NCBI GenBank assembly: GCA_018241265.1 | Contig: JAFEEF010000058.1 | Span: forward strand, 1 to 52,020 | From: Pseudomonadota bacterium | GTDB lineage: Bacteria; Pseudomonadota; Gammaproteobacteria; Burkholderiales; Burkholderiaceae_C | Length of the DNA: 52,020 nt | Reading direction: 5' to 3' | In this document: in pieces, positions 40,819 to 48,854 of the stretch | Layout of the letters: every line of letters starts with the position of its first letter | Position numbering within the stretch: the first letter of the stretch is position 1 | The notes under the pieces: generated by a model | The model's database searches: none | Told to the model about the DNA's origin: nothing | What the model saw: only the letters and a program-made list of their open reading frames with translations | Translations under genes and position numbers: made by a program

Positions 40819-42411
40819 ATGAACCTGAAACGCTTTGCCGCACGCACCTCGCGCGAGGCCCTGACGCTGGTCCGCCAGGCCCTGGGCGACGACGCCGTGG
40901 TGCTGTCGACCAAGCCCAGCGGCGAAGGCGTCGAGGTACTCGCGATGGCGCCCGAGGGCATGCGGCAGATCGAGAAGCTCGCGCCGTCGGTGCCGACCTT
41001 CGCCGCTGCGGCGCCCGCCGCCGCACCCGCCACCGCACCCGCACGCAGCCTGACGGCGCGCAGCGCAGCGCAGATCGAAGCCGCGCGGCCCGAGCCGGCG
41101 GTCAATCACCATGGCGTCGCCGATGACGTCGCGAAGCTCGCGATGAGCACGCTGTCGTTCCAGGACTATGTGCGCGAGCGCATGCTGAAGCGCCGCGCCG
41201 AAGCCAAGGCGCAGGCCGCTGCCGAAGCGGCGCCGGCCGCGCCGGCCCGTGCCGAGCCGCCGGCCCGCCCGGCCGCGTCGCGTGCCGCCGCCGAGGCCGG
41301 GGCGCTCGAGCAGCGCATGGCCGCCGCCGCGCGTCCCGCCGCGCAGCGGCCGCTGCTGCGCGAACCGCCGGTGCTGCACGACGCCGTGCGCATGGCGCCG
41401 GCGCCGACCGCGCAGGACATCCACGTGCCGAGCTTCGCCGACGGCATGGCCGGCACCGCCAAGCGCGACCAGGACGACATGATGTCCGAGCTGCGCGCGA
41501 TGAAAGGCCTGATCGAAGAGCGCTTCGGCGCGCTCGCGTTCATGGAGAAGCTGCAGCGCCAGCCCGGCCAGGCGCGCCTGACGCAGAAGCTGCTCGACTG
41601 CGGCTTCTCGCCCGCGCTGATCAGGAAGCTCTGCGACGCGCTGCCGAACGACGTCGCCGACGAGGGCGCCTGGGCCGGCAGCGTCCTGGAGCGCAACCTT
41701 TGCACCGCCGAAGCCGAGGCGGCGCTCGAGGACCGGGGCGGCGTCTATGCGCTGGTCGGCGCGACCGGTGTCGGCAAGACCACGACCACGGCGAAGATCG
41801 CTGCGGCGTTCGCGACCAAGTACGGCGCCGCCAACCTCGGCCTGATCACGCTCGACGCCTACCGGATCGGCGCGCACGAGCAGCTCCGCGCCTATGGCCG
41901 CATCCTCGGCGTGCCGGTGCACACCGCGCACGACCGCGCGTCGCTCGAAGACCTGCTGGAGCTGCTGTCGGCCAAGAAGATGGTGCTGATCGACACCGCC
42001 GGCATGGCACAGCGCGATACCCGCACCCGCGAGCTGCTCGAGATGCTGTCGCACCGCTCGATCCAGAAGCTGCTCGTCATCAATGCCGCATCGCAGGGCG
42101 AGACGATCGAGGACGTGCTCGCCGCCTACCGCGGCGCGAGCTGCCGCGGCGTCGTGCTGTCGAAGATGGACGAGGCGGTGAAGCTCGGTCCGGCGATCGA
42201 CGCGCTGATCCGCCACAAGCTCAAGGTCATCGGCGTCGCCAACGGCCAGCGCGTGCCGGAAGACTGGCACCGCCTCGGCGCGCAGGCGCTGGTGCAGCGC
42301 GCGCTGCGCGGCGGCGGCAGCAGCGCCTACCGGCTCGATGCGAGCGACGTGAACCTGGTGTTCGCCGCGCCGCAGGCCGCGTCCGCACGCGGCACCGCAC
42401 TGCACGCCTGA
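40819..42411 (+). CDS. flhF: Flagellar SRP-type GTPase FlhF
   Basis: FlhF sets the site of polar flagellum assembly. The 530-residue protein has a basic start MNLKRFAARTSREALTLVRQALGDDAVVLSTK, here quoted only to define the B-domain pattern in two halves, then a long low-complexity Ala/Pro/Arg linker (about 60-210), an N-domain, and the GTPase core with P-loop GATGVGKTTTTAKIA (about 314), LDAYRIGAHEQLR, DTAGMAQRD and KMDEAVKLG. All GTP-binding motifs are intact. It lies 72 bases after flhA and 41 bases before flhG. Confidence 0.95.
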   Translation: MNLKRFAARTSREALTLVRQALGDDAVVLSTKPSGEGVEVLAMAPEGMRQIEKLAPSVPTFAAAAPAAAPATAPARSLTARSAAQIEAARPEPAVNHHGVADDVAKLAMSTLSFQDYVRERMLKRRAEAKAQAAAEAAPAAPARAEPPARPAASRAAAEAGALEQRMAAAARPAAQRPLLREPPVLHDAVRMAPAPTAQDIHVPSFADGMAGTAKRDQDDMMSELRAMKGLIEERFGALAFMEKLQRQPGQARLTQKLLDCGFSPALIRKLCDALPNDVADEGAWAGSVLERNLCTAEAEAALEDRGGVYALVGATGVGKTTTTAKIAAAFATKYGAANLGLITLDAYRIGAHEQLRAYGRILGVPVHTAHDRASLEDLLELLSAKKMVLIDTAGMAQRDTRTRELLEMLSHRSIQKLLVINAASQGETIEDVLAAYRGASCRGVVLSKMDEAVKLGPAIDALIRHKLKVIGVANGQRVPEDWHRLGAQALVQRALRGGGSSAYRLDASDVNLVFAAPQAASARGTALHA

Positions 42412-42452
42412 ACCGCCCACGAAAAGAACCGAGAGACCACCGCCTCGACCCC

Positions 42453-43247
42453 ATGACGCGCCTTCCCTACGACCAAGCCCACGGCCTGCGCCGCCTGTTC
42501 GCGCAAGCCGGCACCGTCTTCATCCCCGTCGTCTCGAACCCCAACGTCGCGTTCGGCGGCGTGATGCTCGAGCGCCTCTGCACCGCATTCGCCGAGCAGG
42601 GCCGCCGCACGCTCGTCGTCGATGCGTCCGAGCGCGCCTGCGAGCATGCCGAAATGGCGCTGCTCGACCTGGGCGAATGCATCGAGCCGCTGTCGGCGCA
42701 CGTGTCGTACCTCGTCGCGCGCGGCCTGCCGATCAAGTTCGTCGACGCCACCGGCTCGACCGGCGGATTCCTGCCGGCGCTCGCCGATGCCGCGCCGGAC
42801 TGCGACACGGTGCTGGTGCACGCGCCCGCGGCCGACCTGTGCCGCCTGTTCGCGCGCCATCACGAAGTGCAGCCGGTGCGGCCGCTGCTGATCGCCGACG
42901 ACCAGCCGGCCAGCGTCACGCATGCCTATGCGTCGATGAAGGTGCTGTCGCAGCGCGCCGGCCTCGTCGTCCACGACCTCCTGCTGTGCTCGCCCGAGCG
43001 CTCGTCGCGGCGCGCCGAGCGCATCGCGATGCAGATCGCGACCTGCGCCGACGACTTCCTCGGTGCGGTGCTGCGCGACTGGGCGCCGATCGATCCGGCC
43101 TGTGCCGCCACCGAGCGCCCGACCAAGGCGCTGCGCCGTCTCGTGCGCGAGCAGCTGCGCTCGGTCGCCGAGCATGCCGTGGCCGTGGATCCTCCCGTGT
43201 GGTCCACCGTCCGCCAAGTCGACTACACCGGCGCCGCTGCCTTCTAG
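42453..43247 (+). CDS. flhG: FlhG/FleN-like MinD-family protein lacking a P-loop
   Basis: The position between flhF and fliA and the 264-residue length identify it as the FlhG (FleN/YlxH) homologue, which normally limits flagellar number and activates FlhF. The usual deviant Walker A motif (GGKGGVGKS/T) is missing: the corresponding strand and loop read VFIPVVSNPNVAFGGVML. The later strands (TLVVDASERACEHAEMALLDLG and TVLVHAPAADLCRLF) keep the MinD-like spacing but without the usual catalytic Asp context. The protein therefore probably does not hydrolyse ATP. The ATG at 42453 follows a GAGAGACC motif. Confidence 0.78.
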   Translation: MTRLPYDQAHGLRRLFAQAGTVFIPVVSNPNVAFGGVMLERLCTAFAEQGRRTLVVDASERACEHAEMALLDLGECIEPLSAHVSYLVARGLPIKFVDATGSTGGFLPALADAAPDCDTVLVHAPAADLCRLFARHHEVQPVRPLLIADDQPASVTHAYASMKVLSQRAGLVVHDLLLCSPERSSRRAERIAMQIATCADDFLGAVLRDWAPIDPACAATERPTKALRRLVREQLRSVAEHAVAVDPPVWSTVRQVDYTGAAAF

Positions 43248-43271
43248 AGAACGAATCCGGAGCGACCTTTC

Positions 43272-43985
43272 ATGTACACCGCCAAAGGCCAACTGGACCT
43301 CAATTCCACGCTGAAGCAGTACAGCGGGCTGGTGCGCCGCCTCGCCCATCAGATGATCGCGAAGCTGCCGGCCAACGTCGAGATCGACGACCTGATCCAG
43401 GTCGGCATGATCGGCCTGACCGACGCGCTGAGCCGCTTCGATGCGAGCCAGGGCGTGCAGTTCGAGACCTTCGCGACGCAGCGCATCCGCGGCGCGATGC
43501 TCGACGAGCTGCGCGGCAACGACTACCTGTCGCGCGGCACGCGCAAGCAGCAGCGCTCGATCGAATCGGCGGTGCACAAGCTCGAGCAGAAGCTCGGCCG
43601 CGCGCCGGTCGAAAGCGAGATCGCGCGCGAGATGGGCATCACGCTGAACGAGTACCAGGAGCTGCTCGGCAAGGTGCGCGGCACGCAGCTCGTCTACCTC
43701 GAGGACATGTCGGGCGACGAGGGCGACAGCGACTTCCTCGACCGCCACGTGGCCGACGAGGACAGCAACCCGCTCGCGCAGCTGCAGGACCACCGCATGC
43801 GCGGCGCGCTCGTCGAGGCGATCAAGGGCTTGCCCGAGCGCGAGCAGTACGTGATGTCGATGTACTACGAGCACGACATGAACCTGAAGGAGATCGCGGC
43901 GGTGCTGAAGGTCACCGAGAGCCGCGTCTGCCAGCTGCACAGCCAGTCGATCGCCCGCCTGCGCGTCAAGCTTCGCGAGTATTGA
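43272..43985 (+). CDS. fliA: RNA polymerase sigma-28 factor FliA
   Basis: FliA directs transcription of late flagellar genes. The 237-residue protein has region 2 (LPANVEIDDLIQVGMIGL and FETFATQRIRGAMLDELR), region 3 (LEQKLGRAPVESEIAREMGI) and region 4 (LPEREQYVMSMYYEHDMNLKEIAAVLKVTESRVCQLHSQ; only partly quoted motifs are needed to place the helix-turn-helix), with the expected length. A GGAG motif precedes the ATG at 43272. It is the likely activator of the promoter found upstream of the giant repeat gene. Confidence 0.97.
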   Translation: MYTAKGQLDLNSTLKQYSGLVRRLAHQMIAKLPANVEIDDLIQVGMIGLTDALSRFDASQGVQFETFATQRIRGAMLDELRGNDYLSRGTRKQQRSIESAVHKLEQKLGRAPVESEIAREMGITLNEYQELLGKVRGTQLVYLEDMSGDEGDSDFLDRHVADEDSNPLAQLQDHRMRGALVEAIKGLPEREQYVMSMYYEHDMNLKEIAAVLKVTESRVCQLHSQSIARLRVKLREY

Positions 43986-44086
43986 CGGCCCCTGGTCTCC
44001 GCTGCGCTCCGCCCGGCCCCCGAGGGGACGCTCTGCAGCGGACCGGCAGAGCCGGATCCGCGCAGGACCTTGATTCGACTGCCCCG

Positions 44087-44854
44087 ATGCGTGCTGCCTT
44101 GCCGCTGATCGCCGAGCTCCGTCAGCGTCTCGTCTGGCCGCTGCCCGCGCTGGCCGCGTGGGGCAGCGGCTGGGCCGCTTTCCTCGTGCTGGGGAACGCC
44201 GGCGTGTCGCCGTGGGTCGCGGTCGCGCTCGCGAGCATCCTTGCCGCGTTGTTCTTCCGCCTCGGCGCGACGCGCTGGCGGCGCATCCTGATCGTGGCCG
44301 GCTTTCCGGCGTCGCTGGTCGGTTGCGCCGCGGCCTTGCTGTTGCCGCCCTGGGCGTGGCTCGTGCCGTTCGGCGTGCTGTTCGTCATCTATCCGCGCCA
44401 TGCCTGGCGCGATGCGCCGGTGTTCCCGACGCCTTCCGGCGCGCTGCATGGGTTGTCCGCCGCGGTGCCGCTGCGTTCAGGTGCGCGCGTGCTGGACGCC
44501 GGCTGCGGCCTCGGCGATGCGCTCGTCGAATTGCACCGCGAGTATCCGCAGGTGCGCCTCGGCGGCGTCGAATGGAGCTGGCTGCTGGCGCGCATCTGTG
44601 CCTGGCGCTGCGGCTATGCGCAAGTGCGGCGCGGCGACATCTGGACCACGGACTGGTCCGAGTTCGATCTGGTCTACCTGTTCCAGCGCCCCGAGAGCAT
44701 GCCGCGCGCGCTTGCCAAGGCCCGCGCCGAGATGAAGCGCGGCGCGTGGCTCGCGAGCCTGGAGTTCGAGATCCCCGGCCTCGCGCCGGCCCACGTCCTC
44801 GACGTCGGCCGCGGCCGGCCGCTGTGGCTCTATCGGGTGCCGTTCGCGCGCTAG
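44087..44854 (+). CDS. Membrane-anchored class I SAM methyltransferase
   Basis: The 255-residue protein has two to four N-terminal hydrophobic helices (residues ~15-105, including WVAVALASILAALFFRLG and AWLVPFGVLFVIYP) and a C-terminal Rossmann methyltransferase domain with the SAM motif VLDAGCGLGDALVELH, VEWSWLLARI and a DLVYLFQRPESMPRAL acidic segment. The substrate is unknown. The gene lies 101 bases after fliA, in a GC-rich spacer with a weak CCCC-CGA-GGGG hairpin, so it is probably not part of the flagellar operon. Confidence 0.78.
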   Translation: MRAALPLIAELRQRLVWPLPALAAWGSGWAAFLVLGNAGVSPWVAVALASILAALFFRLGATRWRRILIVAGFPASLVGCAAALLLPPWAWLVPFGVLFVIYPRHAWRDAPVFPTPSGALHGLSAAVPLRSGARVLDAGCGLGDALVELHREYPQVRLGGVEWSWLLARICAWRCGYAQVRRGDIWTTDWSEFDLVYLFQRPESMPRALAKARAEMKRGAWLASLEFEIPGLAPAHVLDVGRGRPLWLYRVPFAR

Positions 44855-44959
44855 CGCAGCGTTCGACACTGTGCACTAGCATCGCCCCTCCGCGCCCAGG
44901 CGCGCGACGCACAAGGCACGCCGCTCGCGCGCTTCATGCCGCGCGACCTGCAGTGACGA

Positions 44960-44974
44960 TCCTTTCGGAAAGGA
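44960..44974 (+). promoter_or_regulatory. Hairpin that contains the ribosome-binding site of the monooxygenase-like gene
   Basis: TCCTTT-CGG-AAAGGA is a perfect 6-bp hairpin. Its right arm AAAGGA is the Shine-Dalgarno of the gene that starts seven bases later at 44982, so folding would hide the site. The design resembles simple RNA thermosensors or sequestration switches. Confidence 0.5.
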
Positions 44975-44981
44975 CCACGCG

Positions 44982-45284
44982 ATGATCATCATCACCGGAT
45001 CGCTGCATGCACGCTCGGCCGATGTGCTGCCCGAGCTGCTCGCATTGGCGCGCGAGCACGTCGAGCGCTCGCGCGCCGAGCCCGGCTGCATCGAGCATGG
45101 CGTGGCGATCGATGCGGAGGACCCGCTGCGCCTCGTCTTCTTCGAGCGCTGGGTCGACGCCGCGGCGATCCAGGCGCACTTCAAGGTGCCGGCGTCGCGC
45201 GAGTTCGTGCAGCGCGCCGGCACGCTGGTCGACCGCCGGCCGGAGCTTGCGATCTACGACGCGACCCGGCAACCGATGCCCTGA
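44982..45284 (+). CDS. Antibiotic biosynthesis monooxygenase (ABM)-domain protein
   Basis: The 100-residue protein has the single ABM ferredoxin-like fold pattern: an IIITGSLHARSAD first strand, a helix, REHVERSRAEPGCIEHGVAID, LRLVFFERWVDAAAIQAHF and a final helix. Relatives act on quinones or are uncharacterised; no cofactor is needed for many of them. It follows the methyltransferase gene by 127 bases, and the ribosome-binding site lies in a hairpin. Confidence 0.8.
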   Translation: MIIITGSLHARSADVLPELLALAREHVERSRAEPGCIEHGVAIDAEDPLRLVFFERWVDAAAIQAHFKVPASREFVQRAGTLVDRRPELAIYDATRQPMP

Positions 45285-45311
45285 GTCTGCAGGCGCCGGC
45301 GACAGCTTGCG

Positions 45312-45419
45312 CATATCGACACGATCGCGTTCCAGACCAACATCCTCGCGCTCAACGCGGGCGTCGTGGCGGCGCGTGCGGGCGAGCAGGGTCGCGGCTT
45401 CGCGGTCGTCGCGGGCGAG
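45312..45419 (+). pseudogene. Chemoreceptor (MCP) signalling-tip fragment
   Basis: The frame encodes [16 protein letters not shown], then [18 protein letters not shown], the nearly invariant hairpin tip of methyl-accepting chemotaxis proteins, with a GVV replacement where AVE is usual. There is no start codon, no upstream receptor domains and no downstream methylation helix. It is clearly a remnant, stranded directly after the monooxygenase-like gene. Confidence 0.85.
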
Positions 45420-45447
45420 GGTGCGGGGGGCTGGCGCATCGGCGGGG

Positions 45448-45560
45448 TCAGGACGCAGGATGTGACAGCTTGAACGTCGACACCGCCTGGACGAGTTGCT
45501 GCGCCTGCTGGCGCAGGCTCGCCGCGGCGGCGGCGCTCTCCTCGACCAGCGACGGACCCG
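45448..45560 (-). pseudogene. Chemoreceptor (MCP) C-terminal fragment, opposite strand
   Basis: On the minus strand the sequence SLVEESAAAAASLRQQAQQL followed by [10 protein letters not shown] and a stop is the standard C-terminal end of betaproteobacterial MCPs. Upstream it degenerates into unrelated sequence. Because the signalling-tip fragment 30 bases away is on the other strand, at least one inversion or two independent deletions are needed to explain the pair. Confidence 0.75.
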
Positions 45561-45687
45561 CGCCCGGCCGCCGCCGCAGGTTCATCGGCAGCGTGGTCCG
45601 CCCACCGCGTTTCGGCGCCGGCCCGGTGCCTTGTAGACGCGATTCGATTCGTTCATTCTTTGTTGACGATTCGGAGCGGATCGATCG

Positions 45688-45704
45688 GAATTGCCCGGCA
45701 ATTC
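45688..45704. promoter_or_regulatory. Perfect 17-bp palindrome in the porin upstream region
   Basis: GAATTGCC-C-GGCAATTC is a perfect 8-bp inverted repeat around one base, in the only AT-richer stretch of the region, 11 bases before the paired CTTAAG box. It could be an operator or simply an RNA stem; no regulator is assigned. Confidence 0.45.
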
Positions 45705-45715
45705 GGTATTCAAAA

Positions 45716-45732
45716 CTTAAGCCAAACTTAAG
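45716..45732 (+). promoter_or_regulatory. PmrA/QseB-type direct-repeat box upstream of the porin gene
   Basis: CTTAAG-CCAAA-CTTAAG is a perfect direct repeat with an 11-bp period, identical in form to PmrA-family boxes (CTTAAG/T-N5-CTTAAG/T). It lies 173 bases before the porin start. The two-component pair encoded downstream of the porin, on the opposite strand, is of that very regulator type, so it is the obvious candidate to bind here. The rest of the 620-base gap (45285-45904) holds the two receptor fragments and the palindrome. Confidence 0.65.
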
Positions 45733-45904
45733 AATCAATCCGAATCGAGGTCTGCGCGGAGTTCTTGATCGAGGTCAATTCGGCGCGGTCGGGTCGCCCT
45801 GAATACTGGCCGAGCCGCTTTCGCGCCGCCGCATCGACGCGACGTCGAAAGCGGTTGCGGCGCGGCGTCCTGCCGCGGCCGGATACCAACGAAACGGAGA
45901 CGCC

Positions 45905-47485
45905 GTGATCAAGCGATTGACAGGGATGGCGGCCTTGGCCGCTGCGTGTGCCGCCGCGCCGCTGGCGCATGGCGGCGAGGTCGACGACCTCAAGGCCCAG
46001 CTGGCTGCCATGCAGGAGCAGATGGACAAGCTGAAGGCCCATCTGGAGCAGGTGAGCAACCAGGTCCAGCAGCAGCAACAAAGCGCCGCCGCGGCGCCGG
46101 CGTCTTCGGGCGGCTGGCAGCCGTCGGCATGGGCGCGCGCGATCCTCGACGAGTCGCAGTTCTACGGCAACCTCGACGTGTCGTTCGACGACACGACCAA
46201 GGGGCTGAAGAGCAGTTACACGCTGTCCGACGGCTCGACGGCATCGCCGGTCGGCCGCACCGGCTGGCTGCCGGCGATCTCGACCAACCTGTCCTATATC
46301 GGCTGGCGCGGCCGGCACGAGCTGGACGAGAACCTGGCGTTTCTCTGGCAATTGGAAACGCAGATCGATATCTCGGCGACCGCCGGAACGTCGAACAACA
46401 ATTCCAGCAATGATTCGACGGTGAAAGGCGCATTGACATCGCGCAATACCTATATCGGCCTGTCGGGTCCGGGCTGGGGCGCGGTGAAGATCGGCAAGAC
46501 CGATGCGCCGTACAAGAACTCGACCGCGCGCATGAACCCGTTCTCGGGGATGCTCGGCGACTACTCGGTGATCATGGGCAACACCGGCGGCGACAACCGG
46601 GTGGAATTCGGCGGGCGCGTGGACCACGCGATCTGGTACGAATCGCCCGACTTCGGCGGGATCACCTTCAACGCCCTGTTCTCGCCCGGGCAGAACCGGA
46701 CGACCGACAGCTCCGGCATCGCGGCCGGCGAGTCGAGTTGCGCCGGCGGCAATGTGCCCGGCAGCGGCGCGCTGCCGCCGGTGTGCAGCGACGGCGCCTT
46801 CAACAACCTCTACAGCGCCAACCTGGCCTACACGAACGGGCCGCTCTACCTGACGGCCGCGTACGAGATGCACACCGCGGTGAACCGCGTCAGCGACACG
46901 ATAGGCGTCGCGACCACGCCGCCGCAGTTCGCGGCCAGCGGCGACCCGAACGACATCGGCAACGAGTCGGCGGCCAAGGTCGGCATCCAGTACCGCTTTC
47001 CGACGAAGACGACGGTCAGCGCGATCTACGAGAGCATGCGGCGCAACGTGCCGGCCTATCTCGCCTACCAGAACGAGCGCCAGCGCACCGGCTACTGGCT
47101 GGCGCTGACGCAGTCGCTCACGCCGAAGGACGACATCAGCTTCGGCTGGGCGCATGCGAACAAGGCGCAGGGCGATCCGGGCCAGCACAACACCGACTCC
47201 GGCCCGCACGACAACTCGGCCAACCTGTACACCGCGGCGTTCAAGCACGAGCTGGCGAAGAACACCTGGTGGTACGCCGACTACGCGATGACGGCCAACC
47301 ATGCATCGGCGCACTACGACCTCGGCGCCGGCGGCCGCGGCGTGACGACCGACTGCCACGACGGCAGCACGCTGGCCGCGGTGGACGTGAGCTCCGGCGC
47401 GCCGCAGGTCACCGGCGACGGGCCGCACTGCTATGCGGGCGGCAGGCTGCAGGGCATCTCGGTCGGGCTCGACTTCAAGTTCTGA
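45905..47485 (+). CDS. Outer-membrane general porin
   Basis: The 526-residue protein has a signal peptide (MIKRLTGMAALAAACAAAPLAHG), a short coiled coil (VDDLKAQLAAMQEQMDKLKA) with a Gln-rich linker, then a Gram-negative porin barrel: YIGWRGRHELDENLAFLWQL, TYIGLSGPGWGAVKIGKTD, RVEFGGRVDHAIWYESPDF, and a terminal strand GISVGLDFKF that ends with Phe, the BAM signal. The GTG at 45905 starts the signal peptide. The N-terminal coiled coil is an extra found in some larger porins (DcaP-like), not in classic trimeric porins. It is convergent with, and overlaps by 11 bases, the histidine-kinase gene. Confidence 0.88.
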   Translation: MIKRLTGMAALAAACAAAPLAHGGEVDDLKAQLAAMQEQMDKLKAHLEQVSNQVQQQQQSAAAAPASSGGWQPSAWARAILDESQFYGNLDVSFDDTTKGLKSSYTLSDGSTASPVGRTGWLPAISTNLSYIGWRGRHELDENLAFLWQLETQIDISATAGTSNNNSSNDSTVKGALTSRNTYIGLSGPGWGAVKIGKTDAPYKNSTARMNPFSGMLGDYSVIMGNTGGDNRVEFGGRVDHAIWYESPDFGGITFNALFSPGQNRTTDSSGIAAGESSCAGGNVPGSGALPPVCSDGAFNNLYSANLAYTNGPLYLTAAYEMHTAVNRVSDTIGVATTPPQFAASGDPNDIGNESAAKVGIQYRFPTKTTVSAIYESMRRNVPAYLAYQNERQRTGYWLALTQSLTPKDDISFGWAHANKAQGDPGQHNTDSGPHDNSANLYTAAFKHELAKNTWWYADYAMTANHASAHYDLGAGGRGVTTDCHDGSTLAAVDVSSGAPQVTGDGPHCYAGGRLQGISVGLDFKF

Positions 47486-48836
47486 CCGGCGCGGCGGCAA
47501 ACGTGACGCGCACTTCCAGCCCGCGGCCGGCATCGGGCGTGCGCAGCGCGATCGCCGCACCGTGCCGCTCGACCACGGCCTTCACGATCGCGAGGCCGAG
47601 CCCGCTGCCGGCTTCGGCGCCGTCGCGCACCGTGCGGGCGATCCGGTAGAAGCGGTCGAACACCCGCTCGCGCTCCGCGGGCGGGATGCCCGGACCGTCG
47701 TCGACGATGCGCAGCACGGCCTGTCCATCGCGCAGCGCGACGGCCACGTCGACCTGCCCGCGTGGCGGCGCATAGCGGATGGCGTTGCCGATCAGGTTGC
47801 CGATCAGGGTGTCGATCTGGAACCGGTCGCCGGCGATGGGTACCGCGGCATCGCCGGCGTCGAGCGACAGCGCGATGTCCTTGCGCATCGCCGCGTCGGC
47901 GTGGCGCTCGATCGAGCGGCGCACCCGATCGGCCAGATCGAGCGGTTCCGGCGCGTGCCGGCCGCCCTCCGGATCGGCCCGCGACAGGTCGAGCAACTGC
48001 TCGACCAGATGCTGCACGCGGTCGATGCCGAGCGACAGCTCGGCCATCGCCGCGGCATGCTCGGCCGCATCGGACGCGCCGGCGAGCACCTGCAACTGAA
48101 GGCGCAGCGCCGTCATCGGCGTGCGCAGCTCGTGGGCGGCGTCGGCGACGAAGCGCCGCTGCACGTGCAGCGTCTCGGCGAGGCGGCGCATCAGGTCGTT
48201 GATGGCGCCGATCAGCGGATGGATCTCGCGCGGGACGCCGGCGCCGTCGATCGGATCGAGCGACTGCCCGCTGCGCGTCGCGACGCCGGCCGCCGCCCGA
48301 TCGAGCGGCCGCAGGCCGCGGCGCAGCGCGACCACGAGCAGCGTCGCGACCAGCGGCACGAGCAGCAGCAGCGGCCACGCGAGTTCGATGGCGGTGCGCA
48401 TCGCGAGATGGCGATGCGACGACGCGCGCGCCGCGACTTCCACCACACGGTCGGGCAGCACGACGGTGTAGACGTGCCATGCATCGCCGGCGAAGCTGGC
48501 GTCGCCGATGCCGGCTGCCTGCATGAACGGCAGGCGATCGCCGGCGCCCGAGGCGTCGAGGCGATGGCCCTGCCGGTCGAAGGTCGCGCTCGCGAGGTCG
48601 AAGTCGTCGGCCTCCTCGTAGCCGTGCGACAGGGCCGGGAGCTGCAGCGGCGTCGCCGGCAACGCCGCGACAGGCGCGCGTGCGGCGATCGCCACGGCGA
48701 CCTGGCGCAGGTTCTCGTCGAAAACTTCGTCCATCTCGTCGAGCACGACGGCGAAGGCGATCGCCGCGACGATCGCGACGCCGATGCAGAGCGCGGCCGA
48801 CGTCCAGGCGAGCAGGCGGCGTTCGAGCGAGACCAC
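47475..48836 (-). CDS. Sensor histidine kinase (QseC/PmrB/TctE-like)
   Basis: The 453-residue kinase has two membrane helices (about 8-30 and 145-168), a periplasmic loop between, a HAMP-like linker and the kinase core. The phospho-acceptor box is FVADAAHELRTPMTALRLQL; the N-box is IGNLIGNAIRYAPP; the G-boxes are VDDGPGIPP and GSGLGLAIVKAVVERHG. It is encoded 18 bases after its response regulator. The 3' end overlaps the convergent porin gene by 11 bases, so strong porin transcription could interfere with it. Confidence 0.9.
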   Translation of the reverse strand: MVSLERRLLAWTSAALCIGVAIVAAIAFAVVLDEMDEVFDENLRQVAVAIAARAPVAALPATPLQLPALSHGYEEADDFDLASATFDRQGHRLDASGAGDRLPFMQAAGIGDASFAGDAWHVYTVVLPDRVVEVAARASSHRHLAMRTAIELAWPLLLLVPLVATLLVVALRRGLRPLDRAAAGVATRSGQSLDPIDGAGVPREIHPLIGAINDLMRRLAETLHVQRRFVADAAHELRTPMTALRLQLQVLAGASDAAEHAAAMAELSLGIDRVQHLVEQLLDLSRADPEGGRHAPEPLDLADRVRRSIERHADAAMRKDIALSLDAGDAAVPIAGDRFQIDTLIGNLIGNAIRYAPPRGQVDVAVALRDGQAVLRIVDDGPGIPPAERERVFDRFYRIARTVRDGAEAGSGLGLAIVKAVVERHGAAIALRTPDAGRGLEVRVTFAAAPVRT

Positions 48837-48854
48837 GGCCGCCCTCCCGCGCCG

